The notes beneath the pieces are model-generated. The model saw only the letters and a program-made list of their open reading frames with translations, did not search any database and had not been told where the DNA came from. Of a stretch of 64,000 nucleotides of DNA, positions 48,943-57,585 are shown one piece after another. Every line of letters begins with the position of its first letter. Within the stretch, counting starts at the first letter, position 1. The position numbers were made by a program, and so were the translations under genes. Source of the stretch: Blastochloris viridis (GTDB taxonomy: Bacteria; Pseudomonadota; Alphaproteobacteria; Rhizobiales; Xanthobacteraceae); NCBI RefSeq assembly GCF_001402875.1, contig NZ_CP012946.1:1714001-1778000 (forward strand), in the 5' to 3' direction.

Positions 48943-49566
48943 TCAGAACTGCGGGTCGGGCGCCTTCAGCTCGTCTTCCAGCGTTGCCACGTGCTGATAG
49001 CGGGCGAACTCCACCGCGAAGCCGTTCTCGATGTGGCGCACCACGCGCGCCGGGGTGCGGCCGAGGGTGATGCGGGTGCCGACTGGCGGCCGGATCTCGC
49101 TGCGCACCGCGGCGCCCGACAGCGACACGTCGACCACCACGCAGGGGAACGTCGAGCCGGTCGGCATGGTGATGATGGAACGCGGGTCACGCGGCACCAC
49201 GCGGGCGTGGCGGCGGTCCTCCGGCAGGCCGAGCTTGCCGCGGTTGGCGAGCCAGGTCAGCGCCTCGGCCAGCTTCTCGCGGCGGCGCGGCGTGCCGGAC
49301 ACGGTCATGGCGAAGCCGTGCTCGAACAGGCGGGTGACGCGGCCCTCGACGCGGCCGAGCTCGTCGATATAGGCGACCACCCGCTCGCCCGGCCGCGGCA
49401 GCACCGGCGCGATCAAGGCGACGCCGCCGGGCGACATGTTCAGGGTCTGGCAGGGGTATTCCTGCTGGCTCTCCAGCATGAACCGGCCGAGCAGGGTGAG
49501 CTGTACGCGCTGGTGGCGCCGGCGCTCGGCGAAATGGGGCCGTAAGGTTCTTGCTGCTTCAGCCAT
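48943..49566 (-). CDS. tandem PilZ-domain protein
   Basis: Protein of 207 aa with two PilZ-like c-di-GMP modules. The first has RRRHQRVQL and NMSPGGVAL, the second DRRHARVVP and DVSLSGAAV, each matching RxxxR ... (D/N)xSxxG. Likely a c-di-GMP effector, fitting the PleD cyclase elsewhere in the window. Start at MAEAARTL (49566); an earlier start at 49590 is possible. 93 bp downstream of the PAS-domain gene. Confidence 0.87.
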   Translation of the reverse strand: MAEAARTLRPHFAERRRHQRVQLTLLGRFMLESQQEYPCQTLNMSPGGVALIAPVLPRPGERVVAYIDELGRVEGRVTRLFEHGFAMTVSGTPRRREKLAEALTWLANRGKLGLPEDRRHARVVPRDPRSIITMPTGSTFPCVVVDVSLSGAAVRSEIRPPVGTRITLGRTPARVVRHIENGFAVEFARYQHVATLEDELKAPDPQF

Positions 49567-49659
49567 GGCCCGCGCGGAAGTTGAGGACACCGATTACCGG
49601 ACGGCCATCTTGAGCGGCTGTCGTTAATAGCAGGTAAGCTCGGCGGCACCGCCTGAACG

Positions 49660-50205
49660 TTATGCGACCCCTTTGCCGAGATTGGCGCACCGTCGCGAGA
49701 CGTCGTGTTCGACGCCGTTGTGGAGGTGGTGGACCGAACGGATGTGCAATTCGCGCACCGGATCGCCCATCAGCCACCACGGCGTCTCCGGGCCGGCCAG
49801 GCCGCACAGCATCTGGGCGTGGGTGGCGCCGTCGACCAGGAGCGGCAGCAGCAGCAACTCCAGGGCGAGCTCGCCGTGGTCGACGCTCATTCCCATCAAC
49901 TGCGCCAGGGCGGGCGCCTGGGACTCGGCAATCTCGGCGATCAACAGGGCGATGGCGTCGCGGTCGGGCGCAGCAAACAGCTCGACGAAGGCGCTGCCGC
50001 GCAATTCGCGGCCGAACATCGCGCAGGTGCGCGATCCGGCGAGCCGGATCAGATGACCCGACGTCGCATCGAGCGCCAGCGTCAATACATCGGGGAGGGC
50101 GCCGGCGATGTTGGCGGGCGATATCAGTGCCCGCTCCGGCGCCGCGCGGTCGCCTCGTTGCCGGTTCCATTCCATGAAAAGGTGCCGCAGCATCGGATGT
50201 TTCAT
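49660..50205 (-). CDS. PAS-domain protein (PAS_5-type)
   Basis: Protein of 181 aa, start MKHPMLRHLFMEWNRQRGDR at 50205. It has the layout of the alphaproteobacterial stand-alone PAS_5 family: a WxxxRxGxxxPxR-like entry, then LIRLAGSRTCAMFGRELRG and FVELFAAPDRDAIALLI. It has no output domain. The neighbouring PilZ gene on the same strand suggests a joint role in c-di-GMP signalling or flagellum/surface control (inference). Confidence 0.78.
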   Translation of the reverse strand: MKHPMLRHLFMEWNRQRGDRAAPERALISPANIAGALPDVLTLALDATSGHLIRLAGSRTCAMFGRELRGSAFVELFAAPDRDAIALLIAEIAESQAPALAQLMGMSVDHGELALELLLLPLLVDGATHAQMLCGLAGPETPWWLMGDPVRELHIRSVHHLHNGVEHDVSRRCANLGKGVA

Positions 50206-50474
50206 GTTAAGTCTCCGTTGCGGCAAGTTCATTCCTAAACAGGACAAACTTATGACCTGAGAAGGCCGCCGTAATATTTCGGGTAGTCGACTCGTCAAAA
50301 CCCAAAAAGTTCTGCCGTCATTTTGTATGGACAGTTTAGCGTAAACAGAGGTTTATGGCGAAAGACTCAATTTGAGCGATTGCCGGTCGCATCCACAATT
50401 CCCTGCCGCGCCGAGGTGAAAAAGCGCCGTTGCCGTCGGCTGCGCTTGCGCCCGTCCGCAGTCCGGGCCATGGC
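50206..50474. other. intergenic region, no gene seen
   Basis: Upstream region of the PAS gene, partly AT-rich near 50270-50370, which probably includes its promoter. It leads directly into the long inverted repeat. Confidence 0.4.
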
Positions 50475-50751
50475 TTAGAGACCGTTTGGAAACTCGGACG
50501 GCGGGCCGCGTTGTGGCGCGAACTGCCGGACGCCAGGAGGAAAGCGAGACCGATACCGGGGAGTACCTACGAGCTTTTTGACGCCGCGACCGGCGTTCGC
50601 CCCGCAACCCGAAGGGCCGGGCCGCTTTCGGGCGCCCGGTTCGTCGCCGATCTCGACCGTACTCCCCGGTACGCTCTTCGATCGGCTCCTGCCGGAGCGC
50701 CCGAAATCGGCTCCGGCGCGGCCCCGTCGGAGTTTCCAAACGGTCTCTTAA
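50475..50751. repeat. 277-bp long imperfect inverted repeat (MITE-like)
   Basis: The ends are inverted copies: GAGACCGTTTGGAAACTC (50478-50495) is exactly complementary to 50730-50747, and an internal TACCGGGGAGTAC (50554-50566) is exactly complementary to 50659-50671. The segments between also align imperfectly, so nearly the whole element folds back. No reading frame of its own. It looks like a miniature inverted-repeat transposable element or a large REP-type hairpin, inserted upstream of the rhomboid gene. Confidence 0.75.
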
Positions 50752-50835
50752 CGCAGGTTCCTGCCGCTTCCTGCGGGCCGGCTGCCAGCGATACGTTCGG
50801 GCGGCGGCCGCAGTCTGACCAACACAGGATCGACC

Positions 50836-51567
50836 ATGACGTCCTCTCAACCAGGTTCCGAGCCGATGTTCAACGTGCCGCCCGCGGCGTTGGCGCTGAC
50901 GATTGCGCTGGTCGCGGTTCACGTGATTCGGGAACTGGTCGGGCGCGAGGCGGACGTCGACATCCTGCTCTATTTCGCCTTCATCCCGGCGCGCTACACC
51001 GACGTCGCAGCGTTCGGCGAGCTGCCGGGTGGCGTTGGCGCCGAGTTCTGGACGTTCGTGACCTATGCCTTTCTCCATGCCGACTGGACCCATCTGCTGG
51101 TCAACGCGGTGTGGCTTTTGGCGTTCGGCTCGGCGGTGGCGTGGCGGTTCGGCACCGCGCGCTTTCTGGCGTTCTTCGCGCTGACGGCGGCGGCGGGCGC
51201 TGCCGCTCACCTTGCGTTCCACATCGGCGAGCCGGTGCCGCTGGTGGGCGCCTCCGGCGCGCTGTCCGGGTTCATGGCGGCGGCGGCGCGGTTCGTGTTC
51301 GAGGCTGGCGGGCCGCTCGGCGCGTTCCGCCACCACGGAGCGGCGGCGTACCGGGTGCCGGCGCTGCCGCTCGGCCGTGCGCTGCGCGATCCGCGTATCG
51401 TGGCGTTCCTGGCGGTTTGGATCGGGCTCAACTTCCTGTTCGGGCTGGGTAGCCTGGGCAGCGAGCTGTCGGGCAGCACGATCGCCTGGGAGGCGCACCT
51501 TGGCGGCTTTGCCGCCGGATTGGCCGGATTCGCGCTGTTCGATCCGGTTACTCGCCGTGACCGATAG
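50836..51567 (+). CDS. rhomboid-family intramembrane serine protease
   Basis: Six- to seven-helix membrane protease of 243 aa. The L1 motif is FLHADWTHLLVNAVWL, the catalytic Ser in LVGASGALSGFMA and the catalytic His in AHLGGFAAGLAGF, so the Ser-His dyad is complete. Substrate unknown. ATG at 50836; the only gene between the long inverted repeat and the CBS gene. Confidence 0.9.
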   Translation: MTSSQPGSEPMFNVPPAALALTIALVAVHVIRELVGREADVDILLYFAFIPARYTDVAAFGELPGGVGAEFWTFVTYAFLHADWTHLLVNAVWLLAFGSAVAWRFGTARFLAFFALTAAAGAAAHLAFHIGEPVPLVGASGALSGFMAAAARFVFEAGGPLGAFRHHGAAAYRVPALPLGRALRDPRIVAFLAVWIGLNFLFGLGSLGSELSGSTIAWEAHLGGFAAGLAGFALFDPVTRRDR

Positions 51568-51672
51568 CCGCATACCACTGTTTGCTTTGCGACCGCGTCA
51601 ATTCAGGCGGATACTGATTGCCTGACCGCTCCAACGACCGGGTGCCATCCTGGAACAGGGAGGAAGGCGCGG

Positions 51673-52104
51673 ATGATTGTCCGGACGATACTCGCAAACA
51701 AGGTCGGCGAGGTCGCGACGATGTTGCCCGACCAGCCGGTGATGGACGCCGCGATGCTGCTCGCCAGCCGCCAAATCGGCGTGGTGGTGGTGACGACGGC
51801 CGACAACATGGTGCTCGGCATCCTGTCCGAGCGCGACATCGTCCGCCGGCTCGCCGAGGCGGGCGCGAGGGTGCTCGATGCGCCGGTCAGGACGGTGATG
51901 ACCACCGACGTCGCGATCTGCTCGCCCGACGAGCCGCTCGACGTGATCATGCGGCGCATGACCACCGGCGGATTCCGTCACCTGCCGGCGGTTTCCGCGG
52001 GGCGGCTGCTCGGTGTCATCTCGATGGGCGACGTGGTGAAATACAATCTCGACCAGATGGAATACGTCAGCCGCGAACTGAACGGCTACATGCTGACGGC
52101 CTGA
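51673..52104 (+). CDS. tandem CBS-domain protein
   Basis: Protein of 143 aa made of two CBS motifs (MVLGILSERDIVRRLAE and LLGVISMGDVVKYNLDQ). Such stand-alone pairs bind adenine nucleotides and act as energy or stress sensors. Start at 51673 with GGAGGAAGG upstream. No operon partner. Confidence 0.9.
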   Translation: MIVRTILANKVGEVATMLPDQPVMDAAMLLASRQIGVVVVTTADNMVLGILSERDIVRRLAEAGARVLDAPVRTVMTTDVAICSPDEPLDVIMRRMTTGGFRHLPAVSAGRLLGVISMGDVVKYNLDQMEYVSRELNGYMLTA

Positions 52105-52431
52105 CCGGCTTGGCGATGACATGACGCCGGCGGCGTCCGGGGACGCGTGGTTCCTCGTGGCCCGATGCGCCCGCGGGTCTCGACGCCGGGCCATGGGACG
52201 GACGCCGTGCGCTCGTTCCAGATAACGATATGGCGGTTTTGCAGGAACACTGTCGCGACCGGGACGATGGTGTGGGCGATGACGCCCGGCGTTGCGCAAA
52301 CGCCATATCTCAACACCGGACGATCGCGCCCGCCAACACGAATACGGCCAAAGCAGGCGGCGCATGGCGGACCGCTTTGGCCGTTCCGTTGGCGGGGTAC
52401 GCAACGCCGGCCGGATCGGCCAGGCCTCGTA
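52105..52431. other. intergenic region, no gene seen
   Basis: 327 bp between convergent genes with a small GC-rich palindrome (CCCGCGGGTC region near 52168). No supported reading frame or RNA. Confidence 0.4.
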
Positions 52432-52986
52432 TTACGCCGCCTTGGCGTTGACCGAGGTCTCGGCGATCTGGGTGAGCAGCTTGTTGGTCTTGATCTCTTC
52501 CTGAAGGTTCTGGTCGATCAACTTGGCGATATCCGAAAGGCCGAGTTGCACGGCCCAGCTTTTCAACGCGCCGTAACGGGCGATCTCATAGTGCTCGACC
52601 GCCTGTGCCGAGGCGACCAGCCCGGCGTCGAGCGCCGGCGAGTCGGAGAATTCGTCCATCACCTCCTTGCCTTCCTCGACGATGCCGAGAATGGCTTCGC
52701 AGGTCTTGCCGCGCGCGGCAAGATCGAGCAGTTCGAAGACTTGCTGCAGCCGCTCGACCTGCGTTTCGGTCTCGTCGCGGTGGGTTTCGAACGCCGCCTT
52801 GACCTCGGGCGAGGAGGCCTCGCGCGCCATCTTGGGCAAGGTCTTCAGGATCTGCTTCTCGGCGTAATACATGTCCTTGAGATAGGCGACGAACAGGTGC
52901 TGGAGCGTCCGCTCCTTCGGATGGGTCTTGGTCTTGGCGTCGGGCGCGGTGTCCGTCTTGGTCGTGACGGTCTTGGATTCGGCCAT
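52432..52986 (-). CDS. ferritin-like DUF892 (YciE/YciF) protein
   Basis: Four-helix ferritin-like protein, 184 aa, with a 35-residue hydrophilic N-terminal tail. Helices carry the metal-type residues in LKDMYYAEKQILKTLPKM, THRDETETQVERLQQVFELL and QAVEHYEIARYGALKSWA. YciE/YciF homologues are stress proteins. ATG at 52986. An EcfG-type promoter (53024-53049) ends about 38 bp upstream of the start codon, consistent with general stress control. Confidence 0.9.
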   Translation of the reverse strand: MAESKTVTTKTDTAPDAKTKTHPKERTLQHLFVAYLKDMYYAEKQILKTLPKMAREASSPEVKAAFETHRDETETQVERLQQVFELLDLAARGKTCEAILGIVEEGKEVMDEFSDSPALDAGLVASAQAVEHYEIARYGALKSWAVQLGLSDIAKLIDQNLQEEIKTNKLLTQIAETSVNAKAA

Positions 52987-53023
52987 GGGGGTGTCCTCGG
53001 CAGGGGGATGAAATCCGCCGATC

Positions 53024-53049
53024 AACCCCGCGCATCAAGGCTTTGTTCC
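53024..53049 (-). promoter_or_regulatory. EcfG-type general stress promoter motif
   Basis: On the minus strand GGAAC, 17 bp, GGTT, with the same sequence and spacing as the motif at 2752-2777. The predicted transcript would start about 30 nt before the DUF892 ATG. DUF892 genes are regular members of EcfG regulons in Hyphomicrobiales. Confidence 0.55.
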
Positions 53050-53244
53050 GGCACGGCGTACCGCCAGCACGGGCATCCGCAGCACCGCTGCCGCCGCGGC
53101 GGGCATGAACATCTCTGTGCAGCCGGTGCGCCTGCGCGCGGCCTGGCCGCGTTGGATCGCGATGGCGCCGTCACCCTCGGCCGTCACATCGGGCTCGCCC
53201 ACTGAGGGGCACCCAAGTATTTGATTTAAATGGATTTCAACAGA

Positions 53245-53329
53245 TGGTGGGGGAGGTAGGACTCGAACCTACGAAGGCTTAGCCAGCGGATTTACAGTCC
53301 GCCCCCTTTGCCGCTCGGGACACTCCCCC
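53245..53329 (-). tRNA. tRNA-Tyr (anticodon GUA)
   Basis: Class II tRNA of 85 nt including an encoded CCA (complement of 53245-53247). Acceptor GGGGGAG/CTCCCCC, D-arm CCCGAGCGGCAAAGGGGGC, anticodon loop CTGTAAA giving GUA, long variable arm TGGCTAAGCCTTC and T-arm GGTTCGAGTCC. Confidence 0.97.
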
Positions 53330-53535
53330 AACCTCAGCCTCCGGGTGGCGAAGCCAGCGCCGGAAACCGCGTCAGTGGCGCGTCTTATGGTGGCCGATCG
53401 GCGGACTGTCAACACACCTGAGCGAGTGTCCACGGCTCAGGTGACAAAATGCTGACCGTCGGCCGGTGCGGAGGCGCACGCGCGGCCAATTCGGCGGCGC
53501 GGAGCGCGGGAGAGGCGCCCGGCCGCGATGCGGCC

Positions 53536-54561
53536 TCAACCGCCGTCATTGCGGGAAGCGCTGCACGAGCCGCCGCCGAGCACGCAGAAATTGGCGCAGT
53601 GGCGGTGGTTGAGCGGGACGCGGCGGGCGGCGGCGGCGAGCGAGGGGCCGAGGTCGAAGCGGGGGTCATAGGGCAGCAGCGTGCAGGCCACCACGCTGAG
53701 GCGGTCCGCGCCCTTTCGCTTCACCACCATGCGCGACGACGCGCACATCATCTGCTCGGGGCGCTTGTGCAGGACCGCCCAGCACGATTCGCTGATCTCC
53801 GGCACGTTGTCGTCGTCCGTCATTTCCGGAAACAGCACCAGTGCGGCGGGGTCGCGGGCGTCGAGTTCAAGGCCGAGGCCGGCGAACAGCCGGGCATAGC
53901 CGGAGCGCAGCACCGCCTCCGGCTCGCCCGAGGCGGTGCGGCCGGCCACCGCGACGACGAAGCCGTGGCGGGCCAGCCAGAGCAGGCCCTCCACCGCCGG
54001 CGCCCAGCTTCGCGGGCCGCGCATCTCCTCGTGCCGGGCTGGCGCGTAATGGTCGAGCGAGACTCGCAACGTCAGCCGGCCTGGAAACATCGCCCGAAGG
54101 CCGAGCAGCCTGGCGCGGTGATGGTCGAGTGGCGCCATGGCGTTGGTCAGCACCAGAACGCGGAAGCCGCGCGCCAGCGCGTCCTCGATCATGCCGGTGA
54201 TGTCGCGGTTGGCGAACGGCTCGCCGCCGGTGAAGCCGATCTCGTGCGGCGGCGGCGCGAGCCCGGCTGCCTCGTCGAGGCAGGCCCGCACCTCGGCTCG
54301 GCTGAGGAAGGCAAGGCGATCGTTGCGTGGTGACGATTCGATGTAGCAGGACGGGCAGGCGAGGTTGCACAGCGTGCCGGTGTTGAACCACAGCGTCTCC
54401 AGCGCGGTGAGCGTGACGCCGGCCCGGCGTTGGCCGCTCGCCGTCCAATCGGGGTCGGCGAATCTGGCCCGCGGCGATTCGGGAGGGGGGCTCACCTGTC
54501 TGCTCCACATGGCTTGGCCCGCGGCCGCCGTTTCTCGAACCGGCACAACGCCGGCCGTCAC
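53536..54561 (-). CDS. radical SAM protein of unknown function
   Basis: Protein of 341 aa from a GTG at 54561 that overlaps the upstream gene's stop (GTGA); an ATG at 54510 is an alternative. The cluster motif is CNLACPSC, preceded by LWFNTGTLC and followed by GFTGGEPFANRDI (GGE motif). A C-terminal cysteine group, HRHCANFCVLGGGSC, suggests an auxiliary cluster as in SPASM/twitch enzymes. The substrate is not apparent. It is translationally coupled to an AhpD-like gene. Confidence 0.82.
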   Translation of the reverse strand: MTAGVVPVRETAAAGQAMWSRQVSPPPESPRARFADPDWTASGQRRAGVTLTALETLWFNTGTLCNLACPSCYIESSPRNDRLAFLSRAEVRACLDEAAGLAPPPHEIGFTGGEPFANRDITGMIEDALARGFRVLVLTNAMAPLDHHRARLLGLRAMFPGRLTLRVSLDHYAPARHEEMRGPRSWAPAVEGLLWLARHGFVVAVAGRTASGEPEAVLRSGYARLFAGLGLELDARDPAALVLFPEMTDDDNVPEISESCWAVLHKRPEQMMCASSRMVVKRKGADRLSVVACTLLPYDPRFDLGPSLAAAARRVPLNHRHCANFCVLGGGSCSASRNDGG

Positions 54562-55127
54562 CCATCGGCGGCTGACCGCGACGGCGGCAGCCGGCACAGC
54601 CCGGCGTCCTCGGCGCCGAGCGCGGCGTTGAACTTGGCGCTGAAGTTCTGGAACGCGATCCAGGCGGTGAGGGCGGTGATGCCGTCGTCGTCGAAGTGGG
54701 GCCTCAAGGCGTCGATCTCCGACGCCGTCACCCGCTTGGCGGTGTCGGTCATTGTCTCGGCGTAGGCGAGGGCGGCGCGCTCGCACTCCGAAAATAGCGG
54801 GCTGGTTCGCCATTTTTCAACCGCCGCGGCCTTGTCGGCTGCGCCGGCGGCCTTCAGCAGATTGTAGGCGTTGAGGTCGACGCAGAACGCACAGCCATTG
54901 ATCTGCGCCACCCGCACCGACAGCGCGCTGCGCAGCGCGGTGTCGATCGGGAAGGCGCGGCGCTGGAACAGGCCAAGCAGGATCAGAAGGCCGAGGAAAT
55001 GGCCGGGCAGCCGCCCCCACAGCCAGGACGGCGACAGCACCTGGCCGTAGCGGCGGACCTGGTTGCGGAAGAACAGCCGCAGGTACCAGGGGTATTCGGC
55101 GATGGGCTTAGGCTCGATGAACGGCAT
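54558..55127 (-). CDS. carboxymuconolactone decarboxylase / AhpD-like protein
   Basis: Protein of 189 aa with the AhpD-like core INGCAFCVDLNAYNLLKAAG. The CxxC pair is present, but the His that follows in AhpD (CxxCxxxH) is Asn here. A hydrophobic segment FLGLLILLGLF precedes the core. Start at MPFIEPKPI (55127). It overlaps the radical SAM gene by 4 bp, so the two probably work together. A peroxidase or redox-carrier role is possible but unproven. Confidence 0.82.
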   Translation of the reverse strand: MPFIEPKPIAEYPWYLRLFFRNQVRRYGQVLSPSWLWGRLPGHFLGLLILLGLFQRRAFPIDTALRSALSVRVAQINGCAFCVDLNAYNLLKAAGAADKAAAVEKWRTSPLFSECERAALAYAETMTDTAKRVTASEIDALRPHFDDDGITALTAWIAFQNFSAKFNAALGAEDAGLCRLPPSRSAADG

Positions 55128-55400
55128 CCTCGCCTCCGCGGCTGCGCCTGCCGCGAAGCAGCGCACCCGGCCCTTGCCGTTGTAGGGCGGGATTTGGCCG
55201 TTCAAGCGTGGCCGAGACGGCGGCGGCACGGATCGGTCCGGCGCGGCGGACGTATCGGCCGGATCGAACGGGTGACGGCACAGCCGCAGCCGCCGCGAGA
55301 CGATCGGGTCGCGGACGTAGCAGGTGCTGCGTGCCATATCGCGTGCAGGATCACGCCCAGCTTGCGCGTCACGTTGACCGTCGCGATGAAGCCCAGCGCC

Positions 55401-56632
55401 GTCACCGGGCTGACGCGCGGATTACTCGGGGAATACCGCGATAGAGCCGCGCCCGCACCGACGATGTCGCCGCGCTTCAATGAGGCCCGAGCGGATTACT
55501 CGGGGAATACCCGGTGCAGCACCTCCGCGCCGTCCGGCAGCGCCGGGCTTCAATGAGGCCCGAGCGGATTACTCGGGGAATACATCAAGACCCTCAACAA
55601 GGCGGTGGAGCTGACGCTGCTTCAATGAGGCCCGAGCGGATTACTCGGGGAATACAGGCGCGGTGAGCGAAAATCCGTTGTCGAGGGTGAGTTGGCTTCA
55701 ATGAGGCCCGAGCGGATTACTCGGGGAATACCGCCGTCACCTCGGACGCCCGCCGGCCGCGCACGCCGCTTCAATGAGGCCCGAGCGGATTACTCGGGGA
55801 ATACTCCCTGGCCTCGGCCGAGGCGACCGCGGTGCTGGGGGGCGCGCTTCAATGAGGCCCGAGCGGATTACTCGGGGAATACGCCGCATCTTCAGCGGTC
55901 GGCGTCACACGACCTTCTGGCTTCAATGAGGCCCGAGCGGATTACTCGGGGAATACGTCTGTGCATCCGCAAAGCCAGCCTTCGGTCGTGGCGTGCTTCA
56001 ATGAGGCCCGAGCGGATTACTCGGGGAATACCGCCAGCGGCGCTGTAATCAGCTCGCCGGTGTCGAGGCTTCAATGAGGCCCGAGCGGATTACTCGGGGA
56101 ATACCGTGACCGACCCTGGCCATGTCCATCCCAATTCAGTTCCAAGCTTCAATGAGGCCCGAGCGGATTACTCGGGGAATACTAACACGCGTTGGCTTGT
56201 TGAATACTGAGCCTGACAAGCGCTTCAATGAGGCCCGAGCGGATTACTCGGGGAATACTGCTTATGAGCCGCTCAATGGCCGTTGATAGGTGGTCGCTTC
56301 AATGAGGCCCGAGCGGATTACTCGGGGAATACTTCTCGGCCGCCGCGTTCCACCCCTTGTCCCAAACGCCGCTTCAATGAGGCCCGAGCGGATTACTCGG
56401 GGAATACTGGTCTGGTAGCTTTGGTGTGTTGGACAGGTCACCTAGGCTTCAATGAGGCCCGAGCGGATTACTCGGGGAATACGCCGCCCACCACTGCCTT
56501 GACGTTTTCCCAGTTGCGGATGCTTCAATGAGGCCCGAGCGGATTACTCGGGGAATACGCAGCGTATCGCTTGATGCCGGCAAGTCGATTGGAAGGCTTC
56601 AATGAGGCCCGAGCGGATTACTCGGGGAATAC
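55401..56632 (-). CRISPR. CRISPR array, 16 intact repeats plus one degenerate, 16 spacers
   Basis: The 37-bp repeat begins (plus strand) GCTTCAATGAGGCCCGAGC and ends ACTCGGGGAATAC. The sixteen intact copies start at 55474, 55547, 55619, 55695, 55768, 55846, 55920, 55995, 56068, 56146, 56222, 56296, 56371, 56446, 56522 and 56596. Spacers are 35-41 bp and all differ. The copy at 55401-55436 has a decayed left half, marking the trailer end, so the leader is on the right and the array is read on the minus strand, ending each repeat in CCTCATTGAAGC. The repeat RNA has a 6-bp stem CCCGAG/CTCGGG. The neighbouring cas genes point to type I-G. Confidence 0.98.
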
Positions 56633-57165
56633 CCCTGCCAGATTTTTGCTCGATTACGCAGGAGAATAGACAGGTACTTGCGAGAGCTGCGTCAACGGTC
56701 TCGCCTCGCAACGTGCGACAAGGCATGAACGTATTTCACATTGGCAAACAGCCCTTCAAATTCAAGGATCTAAACAGCTGCGAGCGCTTACGGGAGAAAT
56801 GCATATCACGGCAGCGCTCGCGCCGTAAGGCGGCACGTTCCGAACGCGGGGTCAGCGCCGACGATTGTGACAGCGGGGATCGCAGATCCGAGTGACTGCC
56901 GGACGAGACGAGATTCTTCTCAGGCGAGGTCCGGAAGGTCCATCCGCAGTCTTGAAACCGGCATCGCCGAAAATTCCTGCTTGAACTCAGGGTTTTCGGG
57001 GGGGGCGTCCTCCCAGGAGTCTGATTGGACGTGAGGACATATAGGGATAATAATTTCAAATTTAGAGTATTTTTCCGATCTGGTTGCATCAGATCTGACA
57101 CTTTCATGGTTTTGGTTATCGTACTTTATTTCATGAATTCGGCTCACAATTTTGCGGGAAATGCT
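56633..57165 (-). promoter_or_regulatory. CRISPR leader region
   Basis: 533 bp between the array and cas2 with no convincing gene. The part near 57030-57150 is AT-rich compared with the neighbourhood and is the likely leader/promoter for minus-strand array transcription and spacer integration, although the bases touching the first repeat are the functional leader end. No IHF-type site was identified with confidence. Confidence 0.55.
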
Positions 57166-57471
57166 CTAAATCACCACCGCGCGCCGCTCGATCGGCTGGA
57201 AGCTCTTGCCCAGGCTCTCGACCGCGAACTCAACATCCTCGGCCGGGCCGAGATCGAGGATGATGACGTGGTCGGCGTCGCGGTCGATCAGGTCCTCCAG
57301 CGCGGAGGCCATCTCGGCCCGGCGGCCACCGTCGAGCCGGCAGTGGAACACCGAGAGCTGCAGCCAGCGGCCATAGCCCTTCATGGTCTTGAACACCCGC
57401 CGCCAGCGCTTGGGGTCGGAGATGTCGTAGGCGACCACGTAAGCGTGCTCGGCATTTGAGCGGCGGGCCAT
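57166..57471 (-). CDS. cas2: CRISPR-associated protein Cas2
   Basis: Adaptation protein of 101 aa with a ferredoxin-like fold: AYVVAYDISDPKRWRRVFKT carries the conserved Asp after beta-1, and RWLQLSVFHCRLDGGRRAEM the second strand. It forms the spacer-integrase complex with Cas1. ATG at 57471. Its stop codon is the TAG inside a short repeat (57150-57168) that also provides the cas4-cas1 stop. A 37-nt hairpin lies just before the start codon. Confidence 0.96.
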   Translation of the reverse strand: MARRSNAEHAYVVAYDISDPKRWRRVFKTMKGYGRWLQLSVFHCRLDGGRRAEMASALEDLIDRDADHVIILDLGPAEDVEFAVESLGKSFQPIERRAVVI

Positions 57472-57484
57472 CGCGTTCTCCGTC

Positions 57485-57521
57485 AAAGCTTGCGGTCTGA
57501 CCGGGTCAGATCGCAAGCTTT
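57485..57521 (-). repeat. strong hairpin upstream of cas2
   Basis: AAAGCTTGCG pairs with CGCAAGCTTT, and inside them TCTGACC pairs with GGTCAGA, giving about 17 bp with one mismatch. It ends 14 nt before the cas2 ATG, where it could cover the ribosome binding site. Confidence 0.75.
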
Positions 57522-57537
57522 AAGATGTTGGCTTGGC

Positions 57538-57585
57538 GCATTCTCTTTCGCAAAACCGGCATCCACTTTTGCGGAGAATGCTCTA
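57538..57585 (-). repeat. palindromic element carrying the cas4-cas1 stop codon
   Basis: GCATTCTC/GAGAATGC and CGCAAAA/TTTTGCG form nested stems (57538-57581). It resembles a dispersed palindrome of Hyphomicrobiales chromosomes. The adjoining CTCTA gives the TAG stop of cas4-cas1. A half-copy (TTTTGCGG..AATGCTCTA) lies at 57150-57168 at the cas2 stop. Confidence 0.65.

Noticed and set aside
53041..53205. Short minus-strand frame ending near 53041 that faintly resembles the C-terminus of a universal stress protein
   Set aside because: Only about 50 codons, no ribosome binding site, no conserved ATP-binding motif; too weak to call.
55676..56531. Short plus-strand open frames across the CRISPR array
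   Set aside because: They are translations of the repeat itself (RPERITRGI and similar) and not genes.
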